This document shows, piece after piece, positions 61,809-64,000 of a DNA stretch of 64,000 nucleotides. Numbering within the stretch: position 1 is the first letter of the stretch; every line of letters begins with the position of its first letter. This DNA is from Candidatus Scybalocola faecigallinarum. Lineage in GTDB: Bacteria; Bacillota; Clostridia; Lachnospirales; Lachnospiraceae. A model generated the notes under the pieces. It saw only the letters and a program-made list of their open reading frames with translations, was not told the DNA's origin and did no database searches. The position numbers and the translations under genes were made by a program. Where the stretch lies: assembly GCA_018711005.1 (NCBI GenBank), contig DVIT01000013.1, positions 47,918 through 111,917 of the forward strand, written 5' to 3'.

Positions 61809-62993
61809 ATGAATACGCTGACAGTAAGATGGTCTGCTATGGATGGCGCGGCTCAGAATATGGAGCAGATCCGAAAAAGTCTGGGAACCGTAGCATCCGG
61901 CATTTCGTCTGTCAGCCAGGGGTTAAGCTTTTCCGGGGCATCCTCCCGGGAAATGGCTTCCCGGCTGAAAAATATTGCTCAGGATATTTCCTTACAGGAA
62001 CAGACTGCTTCCGGCCTTGGAAATGTCCTGGCTCAGGCAAGGAGCCGATATCAGTCCTGTGAGAATGCCATTGCGGGAGAAACTCTGGATGAAGCCCTTC
62101 AGGCTGTTTTGCAGATCATAAGAAATCCGGCGCTGAAAGAAATGCTGGACAGCACAGACAGCAGCGGACTGACGATGGCTGAAAAACTGCTTACCGGGCT
62201 GATCGGAGAATTTGGGGCCATAGGCAAAGGGGCCAATGCGGTTTTTGACCTTTTTGACTCTGACAAAAGCGTCGGGGAAAAGGTGGTGGATGTCAGCTCT
62301 GCCGGGGTAGGTATTACCGGGATTATCGGCGGCTGGATGAGCAGCGGCATGAACAAGGATGAGATCCTGGATTATCTCCTTGGTATTAATGAAAAAATTA
62401 TTCCCCAGGATACTACTTTTTGGAGTGCCCTGAAAAATGAGTTTTCAGAATATGCTCTGGAAAACAGCGATGACATGACTAAGGCCGCTAAAGTAGGAAA
62501 TCGATTGTCGGTAGGCGCAAAGTGGGCCGGAGGTCTCCTTACATTTGCCGGAAGCGCCATGGATAATTATGATGAGTATGAAAGCGGAGAGATTTCCGGC
62601 GGACGGGCTGTGGCAGAAACCGTGACGGAAACTGCTGTGGACGTAGGAACTGACGCAGTTTTGACTGCCGGTGTGACTGCCGGCCTGGCAGCACTTGGAG
62701 TAACTTCCGCTCCTGCCCTTGTTATTGGGGGAGGTGTTGTCCTTGCCAAATGGGGACTGGATTGTGTGTGTGAGAACTTCTGGGGCAAGGATTTTTCGGA
62801 AACTGTGTCTGACGGCCTGCTGGATATGGGTGAAGCTATTGCGGACGGAGCAGGGGAGTTTGTTTCGGACATGGCTGATGGTGCAAAGAAGGTATGTGAT
62901 GCTGTAGGAGATGCTGTAGGTAAAACTGCAAAAAATATTTCCAGCGGCGTAAAATCTGCCTGGGATTCACTGACAGGCTGGGCCTTTGGTTAA
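61809..62993 (+). CDS. Candidate secreted partner of kinase 2
   Basis: 394 residues, paralogue of the protein at 57676. Shared marks: VRWSAMDGAA at the N-terminus, LSFSGA, RYQSCENAIA (YxxxE), then NRLSVGAKWAGGLL, SGGRAVAETVTETAVDVGTD, a Gly/Ala-rich hydrophobic segment and the tail SAWDSLTGWAFG. Residues between about 90 and 190 differ more. The conserved C-terminus argues against a polymorphic toxin tip and for a fixed role, such as membrane insertion or binding the partner kinase. GGGAGGGATGG precedes the ATG. Confidence 0.75.
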   Translation: MNTLTVRWSAMDGAAQNMEQIRKSLGTVASGISSVSQGLSFSGASSREMASRLKNIAQDISLQEQTASGLGNVLAQARSRYQSCENAIAGETLDEALQAVLQIIRNPALKEMLDSTDSSGLTMAEKLLTGLIGEFGAIGKGANAVFDLFDSDKSVGEKVVDVSSAGVGITGIIGGWMSSGMNKDEILDYLLGINEKIIPQDTTFWSALKNEFSEYALENSDDMTKAAKVGNRLSVGAKWAGGLLTFAGSAMDNYDEYESGEISGGRAVAETVTETAVDVGTDAVLTAGVTAGLAALGVTSAPALVIGGGVVLAKWGLDCVCENFWGKDFSETVSDGLLDMGEAIADGAGEFVSDMADGAKKVCDAVGDAVGKTAKNISSGVKSAWDSLTGWAFG

Positions 62994-63024
62994 CATAAAA
63001 TTATAAGAATAGGAGAATGAAAAA

Positions 63025-63306
63025 ATGAATATTGAGAATTTACTGCCTATTGGAAGTGTGGTTTTACTGAAAGGCGGAGTAAAACGCCTGATGATCTATG
63101 GCGTTCGTCAGACCGATAAAAAAGATAATACAGAGTATGATTATATTGGCGTATTGTATCCGGAAGGCAATATCGGAGACGCATATCAATATCTGTTTAA
63201 CCAGGAGGATATTCAGGAGGTCTATTTTAAAGGCTTTGAAGATGATGAGCGTACCCGCTTTATAGAAAGGCTGAAAAATTATTATGACCGTACAGACCAT
63301 CAGTGA
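63025..63306 (+). CDS. DUF4176-like protein
   Basis: 93 residues. LLPIGSVVLLKGGVKRLMIY and DYIGVLYPEGNIGDAYQYLF, with an IQEVYFKGFEDDE ending, match DUF4176 proteins that often sit in Firmicutes type VII loci near LXG effectors. The function is unknown; an accessory or immunity-linked role has been suggested from context. It overlaps the next gene by 23 nt. GGAG lies about 10 nt before the ATG. Confidence 0.75.
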   Translation: MNIENLLPIGSVVLLKGGVKRLMIYGVRQTDKKDNTEYDYIGVLYPEGNIGDAYQYLFNQEDIQEVYFKGFEDDERTRFIERLKNYYDRTDHQ

Positions 63307-63835
63307 ACTTAAAGGATGGCGGACCGCTACGGATCTGGAACGCCGTTATATTGGAACTGTTCTGGGAGAATATTACAAAGAGGACAGTAAGTCCCGGATT
63401 GCAGGAGGGATTTGCTGTCTGGCTGCTGCTGCTTTTATTCTTGGCGGCCTTGGTGTTCTTACCTTTCATGGCAGAGCTGATATGGGCCGGCTTATCGTTT
63501 TTGGGATTATTGCTCTTTTAGCTGCCCTTGGCGGCGTGTCCCTGCTGTGCCGGGCCCGGGAAATCCGGAAAACCGATATGGCTTCCGGAGGGCCGCCTTA
63601 CCAGGTGCTTAAGGCTTTGTGTATACAGACCGACCACCGGGTAGATGGCAACAGTATCAGCATGATCCGTGTGGCGGATGGAGAAGGAAATACCTGTGAC
63701 CAGTGGCTCCAGGCCCCAAGAAGTCTGGCCCGCAGCTTTGACGCCCGGCGGCAGAAAGATCCTGTATGTGTATTTCCTGTATTGATTGCCGCATGGGGAG
63801 ATCGCTACTGGGTTATGGCTGTACCGGATGTGTAA
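63284..63835 (+). CDS. Small membrane protein of secretion locus
   Basis: 183 residues with two predicted membrane helices (GGICCLAAAAFILGGLGVL and LIVFGIIALLAALGGVSLL) and a C-terminal soluble domain of about 90 residues with beta strands (HRVDGNSISMIRVADGEG). The family is not recognised. It is translationally coupled to the DUF4176-like gene. It may be an immunity protein for the effector-like proteins, by position only. Confidence 0.65.
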   Translation: MTVQTISELKGWRTATDLERRYIGTVLGEYYKEDSKSRIAGGICCLAAAAFILGGLGVLTFHGRADMGRLIVFGIIALLAALGGVSLLCRAREIRKTDMASGGPPYQVLKALCIQTDHRVDGNSISMIRVADGEGNTCDQWLQAPRSLARSFDARRQKDPVCVFPVLIAAWGDRYWVMAVPDV

Positions 63836-63871
63836 ATTTTATTTCTAAATGAGAATCGGGAGATTAAATAA

Positions 63872-64000
63872 ATGAGGGAAAACAATATTGAGAAAATATG
63901 GCCCCGGTGGAAGGTGGACAGCGTCCTTGGCAAGGGTTCCTTTGGTACGGTTTACAAAGTTGTACGGAAAACCTTTGACCAGACATTTTATGCGGCTGTA
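63872..64000 (+). CDS. Ser/Thr kinase 3, cut by window edge
   Basis: The first 43 codons of a third kinase: IEKIWPRWKVDSVLGKGSFG then TVYKVVRKTFDQTF. The opening NIEKIWPRW parallels LENIWPNW of kinase 2 and LDNIWEDW of kinase 1. The Gly-loop GKGSFGTVY is intact; the window ends at the VAIK-type strand. A third module probably continues to the right. No strong ribosome site (GGGAG at 63858-63862). Confidence 0.85.
   Translation, partial: MRENNIEKIWPRWKVDSVLGKGSFGTVYKVVRKTFDQTFYAAV

Noticed and set aside
57676..62993. Canonical LXG polymorphic toxins
   Set aside because: The N-termini are ESX-like but the LXG pattern is not clear, and the C-termini are conserved between paralogues, unlike polymorphic toxin tips.

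Overview
The window looks like chromosome of an anaerobic, probably gut-associated Clostridia species, most likely Lachnospiraceae. Pointers are an electron-bifurcating type [FeFe]-hydrogenase operon with PAS-linked sensory hydrogenase and SpoIIE-type phosphatase, a Firmicutes (type b) EssC secretion locus, strong GGAGG ribosome sites with several TTG/GTG starts, and intergenic regions rich in hairpins. No rRNA, tRNA, CRISPR array or intact insertion sequence was found.

Layout. (1) 1-11 kb: a radical SAM/SPASM protein, thiD, then a divergent redox locus. The minus-strand arm carries an HATPase protein, a hydrogenase-like 4Fe-4S protein, two DRTGG-domain proteins and a PHP protein. The plus-strand arm carries a NuoE-like subunit, an HATPase protein, a [2Fe-2S] protein, a NuoF-like subunit and HydA. 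A Rex-like operator and a promoter lie between the arms. (2) 11-15.5 kb: ADP-ribosylglycohydrolase, GNAT acetyltransferase, an Imm5-like protein and a MATE exporter. (3) 15.8-20.3 kb: a phosphate starvation operon pstS-pstC-pstA-pstB-phoU behind a PhoP-box-like promoter; PstS appears circularly permuted. (4) 20.3-26.6 kb: a sensory hydrogenase with PAS domain, a convergent trkA-trkH potassium pair, and a SpoIIE-like phosphatase. (5) 26.6-44.5 kb: housekeeping and accessory genes: hemolysin III, a DEAD-box helicase with a long leader hairpin, an HTH regulator, an epimerase, a TetR regulator, cytidine deaminase, glmM behind a large palindrome, a sugar-binding-like lipoprotein, decayed Rpn and MerR genes, an ECF sigma/ABC transporter/VanY operon and a second MATE exporter. 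(6) 44.5-64 kb: a type VIIb secretion locus that continues past the right edge.

The secretion locus is the most striking part. It holds essC with an FHA domain, a LytTR regulator, an unknown protein, a YukD/EsaB-like ubiquitin fold, six small WXG100-like proteins and a PP2C phosphatase. These are followed by repeated modules of a transmembrane Ser/Thr kinase with MORN-like repeats outside the membrane, each followed by a protein with an ESX-like helical N-terminus, a YxxxE signal and a conserved glycine-rich C-terminus. Two complete modules and the start of a third kinase are present, with a DUF4176-type protein and a small membrane protein between modules two and three. The layout suggests a secretion system controlled by phosphorylation, with kinase and secreted partner inherited as pairs. 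This is inference from gene order and motifs.

Several transcripts appear to begin with a strong stem-loop (essC, kinase 1, glmM, the helicase), and two families of short non-coding repeats recur between unrelated genes.
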